DNA of 64,000 nt, taken from contig JAEUKA010000065.1 of assembly GCA_016794465.1 (NCBI GenBank), positions 36,969 to 100,968 of the forward strand. Reading direction: 5' to 3'. The stretch's first letter is position 1; each line of letters opens with the position of its first letter. The notes under the pieces are model-generated. The model was not told where the DNA came from and did no database searches. It was given only the letters and a program-made list of their open reading frames with translations. Position numbers and translations under genes: made by a program. This document shows, piece after piece, positions 41,542-49,649 of the stretch. Source of the DNA: Myxococcales bacterium (GTDB lineage Bacteria > Myxococcota_A > Polyangia > Palsa-1104 > JAEUJZ01).

Positions 41542-43371
41542 TTACTGAATCACCGGGATGCAGTAGCCGTCGGTGCAGCGCTCGCCCATTCCGCAGCCCG
41601 ACATATCGGTGACACTGCACGGCGCGCGATCGACTTGCTCGACCCACTGCGCAATGTGATTCCCGGTATTTAAATCTTGGAACGGCAGCCGCAGCGGTGG
41701 GAATCCTGATTCCTGTCCTTTCTCGAGCGCGCTTATCTCGACCGGCACCATCCAGATCTGCGCATTGGTTCCGCCCCGTACTCCGTAGGGACGCCGCGTC
41801 GAGAACGACAGCCACAGGATGCTCTTTCCTTTGAAGCGATGCACAAACGGACTCCACTTGGGCCACGAGTTGCCCGTGATTCCATTCACCGCGCCCAGGT
41901 CAATCGGCGCTCCTCCGCCGATCGGAATCACCATCACTTTGGCATCCATCGCATCATAGGAATCGCCCGCCGCGCGATTGAACACCACGAACCGACCATC
42001 CGGGCTCACCGACGGATAGTAGTTGTTTTCACCAGCGGACTTCACCAGCTCTTTGGGAGTCCCAAACGTGCCATCGCTGCCGAACGAGACAGTGTGCAGA
42101 CTCGCCTTATCGGTCGACAGATTCGGACACAGCGGCGGAATACACAGGGACTGCGACCGCGCAAACACCACCGTCTTTCCATCGGGAGAGACATCCGGCA
42201 TGGTCGCACTGGCCAGACTCGGATTCTTCCCTTGGATCATTCCGCTCGTACCATCGCGTACAGTCAGGCCGCCGTACTCGGTTGTGATCAGGAATTTCCC
42301 GTCGCTGGTGAAGGTCTGGAAGTTTGATCCGGCAATCACTCCGGGGCCGATCTCAAACAGCTTGGTGCGCGTTCCGGTATCGAGCGCTCGCATCGCGGCA
42401 GGGCCCGGAATGTTCATTCCGACTGCGATGCGCTTGCCGTTGCGACTCATCGCATGACAGCCGACACACAGTCCAGCCGCGCGCAGCGGACCGTAATAGG
42501 ACTCTGCTTTTTGGCCCCGCAGACCGAAGTCATACCGAGCGATGCCACCGATCGAAGCGGCCCAGTAATACAGTCCTCCCTTCATGTCATTTTCGGTAAA
42601 AGAGAGATCTTGCTTGGCCGTCGCACCGACTCCCCCACCATCGGGCGCTGCACCGCGCATCGACAGACTCATCTTCTGACCGCGCCCGCCTTGCATGATC
42701 ATCTGCGTGGTCTTTTCATCGGGAAGCAGCGCGCAGCCCGTTCCGACTTTGGTGCACGGGGTGTAGATCCGCAGATCCAAAGAGTCCGACACCAAGTTCA
42801 GCTCGAACAGAGTCGCTTCGTTTGGAAGCCACTGAAACTCCAGCTCGTTGATGTTGGGCGGCATCAGCGCCCCGGCGGGCGGATAGGCAATCTCAGGAGT
42901 CCTTTTCACATAGCCGGGACCGCCAAACTTCGACGGAGAATCAGCCGGTGCACCCGGTGCAATCACCACCACTTGCAGCCGCACCGTCAGCGTAGTCTGG
43001 CCGCGATCTTCACCCAGCTGTGCGCGCACGATGCTCTTGCCGGCCTGGCCAGGATTGCCATGGAACGTTGCGCCCACAAAGCGACCGAGCCGCTCATCAT
43101 CGATCGACAGGTGCGCCTGACCCGTGATGTCTTCGGTTCCGCGCAGTACCTTGAAGTCGAGCTGGGAGGGAGATTTTCCATCGCTGGTAATGACAGAATC
43201 AGCTGGCGTCACGGTCAGGAGTGCCCCGACTCCTTCCTCTTCCTTCTTGCCGGGATTCCCTTGGGCCCCGACTCCATCAGAGTCACCATCGCGAAGCATG
43301 CTACAGCCGCCCAGTGCCACAAGCCCGAGCAGCCAAGGAGCCAGCGAAGTCCGTCGGAAGCGAGCAAACAT
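41542..43371 (-). CDS. TolB/PD40-type beta-propeller lipoprotein with one CxxCH motif
   Basis: A 609-residue protein with a lipobox signal (GLVALGGC). An Ig-like segment (about 50-135) and a sandwich-like region precede a TolB-type propeller with blades such as SPDGKTVVFARSQ and SPDGRFVVFNRAAG. A single heme-c motif CVGCH, about 310 residues in, lies between them, so a covalently bound heme is possible. Near the end a CSVTDMSGCGMGERCTDGYCIP Cys-rich tail is similar to other lipoproteins here. The function is unknown. It is 64 bases from the DHCR7 gene and may be transcribed with it. Confidence 0.8.
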   Translation of the reverse strand: MFARFRRTSLAPWLLGLVALGGCSMLRDGDSDGVGAQGNPGKKEEEGVGALLTVTPADSVITSDGKSPSQLDFKVLRGTEDITGQAHLSIDDERLGRFVGATFHGNPGQAGKSIVRAQLGEDRGQTTLTVRLQVVVIAPGAPADSPSKFGGPGYVKRTPEIAYPPAGALMPPNINELEFQWLPNEATLFELNLVSDSLDLRIYTPCTKVGTGCALLPDEKTTQMIMQGGRGQKMSLSMRGAAPDGGGVGATAKQDLSFTENDMKGGLYYWAASIGGIARYDFGLRGQKAESYYGPLRAAGLCVGCHAMSRNGKRIAVGMNIPGPAAMRALDTGTRTKLFEIGPGVIAGSNFQTFTSDGKFLITTEYGGLTVRDGTSGMIQGKNPSLASATMPDVSPDGKTVVFARSQSLCIPPLCPNLSTDKASLHTVSFGSDGTFGTPKELVKSAGENNYYPSVSPDGRFVVFNRAAGDSYDAMDAKVMVIPIGGGAPIDLGAVNGITGNSWPKWSPFVHRFKGKSILWLSFSTRRPYGVRGGTNAQIWMVPVEISALEKGQESGFPPLRLPFQDLNTGNHIAQWVEQVDRAPCSVTDMSGCGMGERCTDGYCIPVIQ

Positions 43372-43478
43372 GGTGAATCAGTCCTCCCATCGTGTTGCGG
43401 TGGTAAGTCGCACTTATACCAAGGAGTCTGGCCGCTGCGGCGAGGTATTTTGCGACTGTTCTGTGATACAAGCGCCGC

Positions 43479-44009
43479 ATGTTGACCCTGCAAGTTCGGG
43501 ACTCTGTTCGCAAGTCTGTTCCCACCCCGCTGCGTGCCGCACTGCGTCGTCAGGTCGGGCGTGCCATGCGAGCGGCGGGAGTCGAGTCGGCGCTGGTTTC
43601 TTTGACGCTCTCCGATGACGCAGAGCTACATGAGCTGAATCGGATCTATGCCGAGGAAGATCACCCGACCGATGTGCTGTCGTTTGCGCAGCGCGATGCC
43701 GATCCGGGCGTGGCGATTCCGTTGCCACCGGGGACTCCGGAGACGCTCGGGGATGTGATTATCTCGGTAGAGACCGCCATCCGACAAGCGTCTGCGCAGG
43801 GACATGATCTGCTGGCAGAGCTGGGACATCTGTCGATTCATGGACTGTGTCACTTGCTGGGAATGGATCACCGGGATGCCCAAGAGGAGCGCTGGATGTT
43901 CGGGTATGAAGCACTCCTGCGAGGTGAAGCACGCGGCCTGGGTCGGGTGACACGCCAGCCGATGCCGCCCGCACCACTGTCAGCGCGAAAGGAAGAACAT
44001 CCGCGCTAG
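43479..44009 (+). CDS. ybeY: Endoribonuclease YbeY (rRNA maturation)
   Basis: A 176-residue zinc-dependent endoribonuclease involved in 16S rRNA 3'-end maturation and ribosome quality control. The characteristic ELGHLSIHGLCHLLGMDH motif (three metal His) is present, as is the N-terminal LNRIYAEEDHPTDVLSFAQ signature. The C-terminal 20 residues are unconserved. It overlaps the 3' end of the MBOAT gene by 30 bases on the opposite strand. No neighbouring phoH or era gene is in the window. Confidence 0.97.
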   Translation: MLTLQVRDSVRKSVPTPLRAALRRQVGRAMRAAGVESALVSLTLSDDAELHELNRIYAEEDHPTDVLSFAQRDADPGVAIPLPPGTPETLGDVIISVETAIRQASAQGHDLLAELGHLSIHGLCHLLGMDHRDAQEERWMFGYEALLRGEARGLGRVTRQPMPPAPLSARKEEHPR

Positions 44010-45227
44010 TGCAGTGAGAGCGGCTTTCAGCGACGGGGAAGCGAACAGAATCCAGCCAATACAGACAAAGTGAAATGTCCACAGCCAGCCCAAGAAGGAA
44101 GCCAGTCGCGACTCCTTTTCGGACTCTGTGTTGGCAGGTTGATCGTTGGGATTCGATCGTGTGCGTAGCTTGCGGAGCAGCCGCTCCAGTCCCAGTCCCA
44201 GTCCGTGCCACAGTCCCCACACCACAAAGTGACCGGCGGGTCCATGCCACAGACCACACAGCGCCATCACCAGCAGCAGATTGCCGGTCGCGCGCCAAGG
44301 CGGGACGTGACTGCCGCCAAGCGGAATGAACAAGTAGTCACGAATCCAGCTCGACAGAGAGATATGCCAGCGACGCCAAAAGTCCTGCAAGCTGCCCGCC
44401 AGGTAGGGATAGTTAAAGTTCTCGGGAATGCGATACCCAAGCAGCAGAGAGACTCCGATCGCAACATCGGAATAGCCCGAAAAGTCGGCGTAGATCTGCC
44501 CTGCGTAGGCATACATGGCCATCCACAGACCCAGTGGCGTGACCAGCTCTGGCGCTTTGAGTCGCAGCGTAAGCGTCGCCAAAGAATCGGCGATCAGGAC
44601 CTTCTTCAGGAGTCCGATCAGAATCCGCCACAGACCTTGCGCAATCTGCGCTTGCCGTGACTCTGTCGTGTCCGGTGAGAACTGCTGATAGCGCTTGATC
44701 GGACCCGCCAGCAGCGTCGGAAAAAATAGCGCAAACAGAAAGAAATCCAAGAGCCGCTTGCGCAAGGGGGGCAGTGGCTGAGGCCGGACAATTTTTCCTT
44801 GATAGATGTCGGTCAGGTAGTGAACAAACTCAAATGTGAAGAACGAAATTCCCAGCGGAATCTGTAGCTCCAGCGCCAGGGAGTCCGCGTGCTGTATCAG
44901 CCGGGAAGGAGTCGCTCCGGAAGGCAGGAGATCCGCCAGCGTTCGCAGGAGCAGCACTGAATATTTGAAGTAACAGAGTACGGCTACACATAAGCTCACT
45001 CCGACGGCAAATAGGGCGCTTTTGCGCTTGGCATGCAGGCTCTCACCCAGCGCAAACACCACTGCACCCAGTCCCAAGATCAGCCCGGCATGCAGCAGCG
45101 ATCCCCACGCATAAAACAGCAGCGAGACAAGCCCCAGAAACAGGGATCGATGACGCGCGGAAAGGAGTGCATAGATCGGAACAGTAAGGAGTACCAGCAG
45201 GCCATAGGAGAGGCTCAGCAGAGACAT
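43980..45227 (-). CDS. MBOAT-family O-acyltransferase (AlgI/DltB-like)
   Basis: A 415-residue membrane protein of the MBOAT family. It has the family hallmark sequences FFPTLLAGPIKRY, YADFSGYSDVAIG and GSLQDFWRRWHISLSSWIRDYLFIPLGG, then LVMALCGLWHGPAGHFVVWGLWHG with the catalytic His of GLWHG. These enzymes move acetyl or other acyl groups across the membrane for polysaccharide O-acylation. The immediate upstream gene encodes an SGNH-like protein six bases away, the usual partner that completes transfer. It is probably part of a methyltransferase-SGNH-MBOAT operon. The 3' end overlaps ybeY. Confidence 0.94.
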   Translation of the reverse strand: MSLLSLSYGLLVLLTVPIYALLSARHRSLFLGLVSLLFYAWGSLLHAGLILGLGAVVFALGESLHAKRKSALFAVGVSLCVAVLCYFKYSVLLLRTLADLLPSGATPSRLIQHADSLALELQIPLGISFFTFEFVHYLTDIYQGKIVRPQPLPPLRKRLLDFFLFALFFPTLLAGPIKRYQQFSPDTTESRQAQIAQGLWRILIGLLKKVLIADSLATLTLRLKAPELVTPLGLWMAMYAYAGQIYADFSGYSDVAIGVSLLLGYRIPENFNYPYLAGSLQDFWRRWHISLSSWIRDYLFIPLGGSHVPPWRATGNLLLVMALCGLWHGPAGHFVVWGLWHGLGLGLERLLRKLRTRSNPNDQPANTESEKESRLASFLGWLWTFHFVCIGWILFASPSLKAALTALARMFFLSR

Positions 45228-45233
45228 CGCCCG

Positions 45234-46400
45234 CTACTGCCTCTCCGTCGCAGACAGCAGCGCTGCAACATCGGTGGCGATCAGTGAGGAGAGCACTTGG
45301 TTGCCATCGCGGGTGAAGTGATCAATGTCAAGGAAGTGCTCGCTTCGCAGCTCCGGCCTTCGATCATAGTTTGCCGCAACCAGACCCGCGCCCTGGACCG
45401 TCCGTTCGATCTCTGTAACCAGATTTCGATAGTCCGGTGTCTCGCCAAGCGGTCCTATCAAAAAGTGATTGTGGGGATTGACCATCACCAGGGTCTGCAG
45501 ATCGCGATGACTGCGCAAAAACTCGACGAGCGCGCGGGTCGCAGTCCAGTTCCAAGCCAAAGGTGAGCGGCTCGGCAGGTATTGATAGTGCGTCACAAAG
45601 GACTCCCGGCGATGCTCACGCTCGAACCATGGACGGTTGCGCAGCTTGGCTCCGAGCGCTCCTTGCGGCACGACCTCTGCTTGGTGCTGACCGTGAAGTC
45701 GTCGTCCTGCGCGAGTCAGTCCTTCGCGAATTCGCGGCCTCAGCGGACCACCGGCCAGCCACTCTGCCAGGTGACGGCGCTGCTGAAACAGATACAGGTG
45801 CGACGCCACTTGCGACAAAAAAGCATCGGAGGTCGTCCACAGTCCTTTATTAGGAGTCGGCATTCCCAACCGGCGCAGCAGCAGTCCGTCGTCGGCCAGT
45901 GCATAGGAAAGACACGGATAGTTCATCGACTCTGCGGAAAAGCGCTTCGAAAAAAAGAGCAGATTGCTGCTAACCACCACCACCAGATCGCGGGTTCCTT
46001 TTCGGGTTGTGCGCAGTCGATCGTACAGAATCTTCAGTGCCGCCAGCTGATCCGCTGCACGCGCTGCCGACATAGACACCGACCAGACGCGGACCGAGCG
46101 TCCCTGATATGCGGTTGGGAGTCGGGTCGAGAGCTCCAGCGGAAGCAGATCAACGAGCCGCTCTCCCGGACCATTTTCGACCGATGCAAGCACCGAATCT
46201 CCGACGAGAACTACATCCAGCGCAGGGGTATCCGATTCGCGCGCTTTTTGCAGGCGGAGCAGCTCATCATCGGCAAAGCAGCCAAAGGGATTCCGCGCAT
46301 CCAGCAGCACTCTCTCATCGACCGGAAGGAAGCAGCGCAGCGCACACTCTAGGAGTGCCAAAAAGAAGAGCGCAAAGAGAAAAGGACGGGTGCGGCGCAT
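45234..46400 (-). CDS. SGNH-hydrolase-like partner of the MBOAT acyltransferase (AlgX/AlgJ-type)
   Basis: A 388-residue protein with an N-terminal hydrophobic helix (PFLFALFFLALLECALRCFL). An SGNH-like pattern is visible: block I VVLVGDSVLASVEN with the Ser of GDSV, and the C-terminal block DIDHFTRDGNQVLS with the Asp-x-x-His pair. Such proteins complete O-acylation of exported polysaccharides with an MBOAT protein. The gene lies six bases from both neighbours in the operon. It is not a canonical GDSL lipase, and the polymer substrate is unknown. Confidence 0.75.
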   Translation of the reverse strand: MRRTRPFLFALFFLALLECALRCFLPVDERVLLDARNPFGCFADDELLRLQKARESDTPALDVVLVGDSVLASVENGPGERLVDLLPLELSTRLPTAYQGRSVRVWSVSMSAARAADQLAALKILYDRLRTTRKGTRDLVVVVSSNLLFFSKRFSAESMNYPCLSYALADDGLLLRRLGMPTPNKGLWTTSDAFLSQVASHLYLFQQRRHLAEWLAGGPLRPRIREGLTRAGRRLHGQHQAEVVPQGALGAKLRNRPWFEREHRRESFVTHYQYLPSRSPLAWNWTATRALVEFLRSHRDLQTLVMVNPHNHFLIGPLGETPDYRNLVTEIERTVQGAGLVAANYDRRPELRSEHFLDIDHFTRDGNQVLSSLIATDVAALLSATERQ

Positions 46401-46406
46401 GGCAAC

Positions 46407-47087
46407 TCAGCGTGAAAAGTAGTCCGAGAGCTGGTGATCAGCGACGGGAAGGCCGACCTTGCGAGCAACATACCAGTACGCAGCAGAGAGCGTATACAGC
46501 CGCGTTCCCAGCAGGCGATTCAGGCGCTCATTCCAGACCGAGGGGCGATTCCCAAGCCGTGGCAAGTGACAGATCACCCGCTCGCGGACAAAGCCACAGA
46601 GCCGCAGCAGCTTGTCTAGGTTGGGCAGCGAGAAGCTATACAGATGTCCTTCGCCGCCCCCAAAGTAGTCCATCCGCAGTCGCGAATACAGACCGTCTTC
46701 AATCGGTAGACCGACGATCAGCTTCCCTTCCGGCTGCACGATCCGATTGCACTCCCGCAGCATCGCCAGCGGCGCCTGGACGTGTTCTAGGACATGGCTC
46801 AGCAGCACCACCTCGAACGCTTCATCGGCAATCGGCAGCGGCAGGCTGTTGAGATCGTGGCGCTGGGCGGACAGACCTCTGGCTTGGCAGGCGGCAACCG
46901 ACTCTGCTGCGACATCCAGACCCAGGCTGCCCGGCCCGCAAAACTGCAAGTAGTGACCTTGATTGCAGCCGAGATCACAGACCTTGTGATCGCGCAACTC
47001 ATCGGCAATCAGCGCAAAGGAGCCACCGAGCGGAGTGTCTGTTTGCCGCGTCCGTACTGCATCCGGAAAGTCAGGAGAGCGAGCCAT
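46407..47087 (-). CDS. Class I SAM-dependent methyltransferase
   Basis: A 226-residue methyltransferase with the Rossmann motifs CDLGCNQGHYLQFC (motif I, SAM binding) and FEVVLLSHVLEHVQAPLAMLREC (motif IV/post-I, typical of methyltransferase_11). The C-terminal region contains VNDRL-type helices and a basic YWYVARK segment. It is the first gene of the operon with the SGNH and MBOAT genes (six-base gaps), which suggests modification of a polysaccharide or lipid that is also acylated. The substrate cannot be assigned. Confidence 0.85.
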   Translation of the reverse strand: MARSPDFPDAVRTRQTDTPLGGSFALIADELRDHKVCDLGCNQGHYLQFCGPGSLGLDVAAESVAACQARGLSAQRHDLNSLPLPIADEAFEVVLLSHVLEHVQAPLAMLRECNRIVQPEGKLIVGLPIEDGLYSRLRMDYFGGGEGHLYSFSLPNLDKLLRLCGFVRERVICHLPRLGNRPSVWNERLNRLLGTRLYTLSAAYWYVARKVGLPVADHQLSDYFSR

Positions 47088-47156
47088 CAGCGGCGGATCT
47101 TGAGTCGCAACGCCCAGCTAGGTCAATGCAATTTGTGCGCTTTGCCGCGATCGCCG

Positions 47157-48359
47157 CTACTGCGGTCTGCCTTGCGCGATCCACGACTCGACCAGCTGAA
47201 TCTGCTCGGCAGACAGAGCCGGCAGTCCCAGCGGCATACCGCGCAGACCGGGCGTCACCTGGCCGGCAAGCTCCTTGTGTCGAGCCAGCAGCACCGCCAC
47301 AAGACGCGGCGTCTTGTCAGGTCCAGCTTCCGGTCCCGATACTGGCGAAAATACGCTTCTCCGATTCCTCTTATCATCGAGTACACCGGACGCTACATCG
47401 GAATAGGAAGTGACGCTGAAGCCGCGACCCTGGAAGCCAAAGCCGCCGGTGTTGCCGGGACCGCCGTCTCCCTTGGCGTACTCTGGGGTGGAGTGACAGT
47501 GCCAGCAGATGCGCCGGAAGACCCGCTCGTTGACCTCTTCAAAGCTGACTCTGCGGGCCAGCACAGGGAGCCGCACAAAAGGTGGGGGCGCCGGCTGCGG
47601 AAGGAGCGGAGTGGTCAGCAGATACGCACGAAGATCGGCCACTTGCTCGTCGCTGAGCGCAAACGAAGGCATCAGTGTATCGGGCTTTAGCTGCTTGGGA
47701 TTGCGCAGCCAGCTGGCCAAGGAATTTGTCTGCAATCGCTCACGTGCAAAGCGCAGATCCGGAGCCAGGGCGATGGCATTCTGGAGCTGCGCTGTGGACA
47801 GAGAGAAGGTCGCACTGTGGACCGCGAGCGGCGGCACTCCGCTGAAGCGATGACAAGTTGCACAGCCCAGAGACTCAAGAAGGAGTCGCCCCTGAGCCAG
47901 GTTCCCTTTCGGTAGCGGAGTCGGTGTCGCTTCTTTGGGAACCAGCGCTGCGGCAAGCTGCTTGGCGACGGGCGGCGTGATCGCCAGACGCGGCATCAGC
48001 GCGGGCAGGGCTGGTCGCAGATCGTGCGGCTTGAGCAGGAAGGACTCTACCCACGAGCGACGCAGCCGCACACCAATTCCTGCAAGCGATGGCACAACAT
48101 TGAGGCTGGTGAGGTGACTCTGCCAGGTGTGCAGCGTCTCTTGATCGATGCGGAAGGTTCCGGCCAAGATGTCCTGATGACAGTGCGTGCAGTGCTTCTC
48201 TTGCGGAACATCGGGAAGTCCGCTGCCGTCATGACAGCGGTTGCACTGAAAGTGGGCCAGCCAGCGACGGCCTTCTGCTTCGGCACTGGGTGTCTCGGCA
48301 CGGCCACTTCCGATAAGTCCGCAGCAGAACAGGATCGCCAGCCAGAGTCGTCGCAGCAA
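47157..48359 (-). CDS. Periplasmic multi-heme c-type cytochrome (four CxxCH motifs)
   Basis: A 400-residue protein with an N-terminal signal peptide (LAILFCCGLIGSGRA). Four heme-binding motifs are present: CNRCH (about 39), CTHCH (about 57), CATCH (about 168) and CWHCH (about 297), so it is predicted to carry four covalent hemes. Distal ligand regions contain methionines (LMPSFALS, GMPLGLP). It may transfer electrons in the periplasm, similar to diheme cytochrome c peroxidase or thiosulphate-type cytochromes, but no family is certain. It is 69 bases upstream of the methyltransferase gene and may be read through. Confidence 0.85.
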   Translation of the reverse strand: MLRRLWLAILFCCGLIGSGRAETPSAEAEGRRWLAHFQCNRCHDGSGLPDVPQEKHCTHCHQDILAGTFRIDQETLHTWQSHLTSLNVVPSLAGIGVRLRRSWVESFLLKPHDLRPALPALMPRLAITPPVAKQLAAALVPKEATPTPLPKGNLAQGRLLLESLGCATCHRFSGVPPLAVHSATFSLSTAQLQNAIALAPDLRFARERLQTNSLASWLRNPKQLKPDTLMPSFALSDEQVADLRAYLLTTPLLPQPAPPPFVRLPVLARRVSFEEVNERVFRRICWHCHSTPEYAKGDGGPGNTGGFGFQGRGFSVTSYSDVASGVLDDKRNRRSVFSPVSGPEAGPDKTPRLVAVLLARHKELAGQVTPGLRGMPLGLPALSAEQIQLVESWIAQGRPQ

Positions 48360-48441
48360 GGAATAGGTCCGTAGGTAGAGCTTGTCCGATTATCTGCCCG
48401 CTGCAGTCGGATGGGAAGGACAGTTGCTGAAACGGACGGGG

Positions 48442-48503
48442 GTCTGCTGTTGTAGACGACGGTTGTAATTGCAGACGAGGGTCGTTATTGCGGACGATGG
48501 TTG
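48442..48503. repeat. Short degenerate direct repeats
   Basis: Three imperfect units of about 19-20 bases (TTGTAGACGACGG, TTGTAATTGCAGACGAGGG, TCGTTATTGCGGACGATGG) lie between the kinase-like gene and the cytochrome gene. They could be a protein-binding array or slippage relics. They are upstream of the cytochrome gene on its own strand, so they might be regulatory. Confidence 0.55.
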
Positions 48504-49589
48504 TTAGCGGAAGGCGAGTACGGCTTCTGTTCCATGGCTGTCGATCAGCCGTCCAAGATAACGGACGACACGATCGCGACGGCTGCGCAGGGCGCTTACC
48601 TCATCGTGAGACAGCAGCGGCCCGGTGAGTGGATCGGAAAACGCAAGCTCCTCGTCTGACAGACGCTGCAGCGCGGTCCACATGCGGCGCGAAAACTTTT
48701 GACAGCGCGACAGATACTGGACGGCCCGCAGGTGTCCGCGCGGATCGGTCTGGAAGCCGAACGCGTTGTCGATAAAGAACATCGTGCGGCCATCGCGTGA
48801 GCCGAGGATGTTGCCGCCCGAGAAGCGGTCTGAGTTGTTCTGGATCACATCAAACAATAGGAGCGTCGACAGCTGGCCCAGCAGCTCGCTGCGGTCCTCC
48901 GTCAGCTGACCCGACTGCGACAGCTCGCGCGTCCAGCTCAAGATCGCCGCATCACTGTCGAGCCCCAGATCCACCAGGCCCGGCACCCAGTACATCATCG
49001 AACCGACCGTGACTCCCTGCTCGTCGAAGATCGCCTCGCGGAGCAGACGGGTTCGCAGCCACTGCGACTCGGCATCGAGCCGGCTCAGCAGCTCGTCGCG
49101 GGACAGCGCTCGCATCACCGTCGGAGGAACTGCCGACAGACCGAGCTTTTTCGACAGCTGATACGCGGCCGCTTCTTTGCGCGGGACCGACTGCGGATTC
49201 ACCTGCTGAGGCTTAAACGCGGCGCGACTTCCATCGACAAACTCGATGCGCAGGACCAGCGAGCTGCCCCCGCGACTAAAGTGCACGCTCTTTATCTCGG
49301 CGTGACGCAGCCGGTGCAGCAGCAGCTCTTCATCCATGCCCAGAAACGTGGTCGCAGTCTGATCGGTCGGCAGCGACGGGGGCTGGAGTGCCAAAAGCCC
49401 AATTGAGTCAGTGATCGGGGCAAGCTGAGGCCCCCAAGTCGGCAAGCTGCTGGGTGTAGCGAGCGATGAACCGAGCGATGAAGACGACGCTCCCAGCAGG
49501 CCAACCAAGAGCAGGACCAGCGCGACCAGAGAACCGAGTGGTGAAGCTAGCGAACGAACGACTTGCACGAGCCGGAACCTACCATACAT
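48504..49589 (-). CDS. Secreted or membrane-anchored kinase-like protein (Fam20/HipA-type fold)
   Basis: A 361-residue protein with an N-terminal hydrophobic helix (LGSLVALVLLLVGLLGASS). The core carries a kinase-like order of motifs: SRAAFKPQQ, with the ATP-binding Lys; RKEAAAYQLSKKLGLSAVP, with the Glu of the alpha-C helix; and LLFDVIQNNSDRFSGGNIL, a catalytic-loop-like segment ending in Asn. IDNAFGF then stands in place of DFG. This is close to Fam20/Four-jointed and HipA-like families, which phosphorylate proteins or sugars. Export suggests it acts outside the cytoplasm. Catalytic activity is unproven. It is divergent from the penicillin-acylase gene with 60 bases between, and faces the cytochrome gene across the short repeats. 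Confidence 0.72.
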   Translation of the reverse strand: MYGRFRLVQVVRSLASPLGSLVALVLLLVGLLGASSSSLGSSLATPSSLPTWGPQLAPITDSIGLLALQPPSLPTDQTATTFLGMDEELLLHRLRHAEIKSVHFSRGGSSLVLRIEFVDGSRAAFKPQQVNPQSVPRKEAAAYQLSKKLGLSAVPPTVMRALSRDELLSRLDAESQWLRTRLLREAIFDEQGVTVGSMMYWVPGLVDLGLDSDAAILSWTRELSQSGQLTEDRSELLGQLSTLLLFDVIQNNSDRFSGGNILGSRDGRTMFFIDNAFGFQTDPRGHLRAVQYLSRCQKFSRRMWTALQRLSDEELAFSDPLTGPLLSHDEVSALRSRRDRVVRYLGRLIDSHGTEAVLAFR

Positions 49590-49649
49590 GTAGTGCGGCG
49601 GCGCAGTGCGGTTGACGGAGCACTCACAATTGCTGGTATGTTGCGCCCC

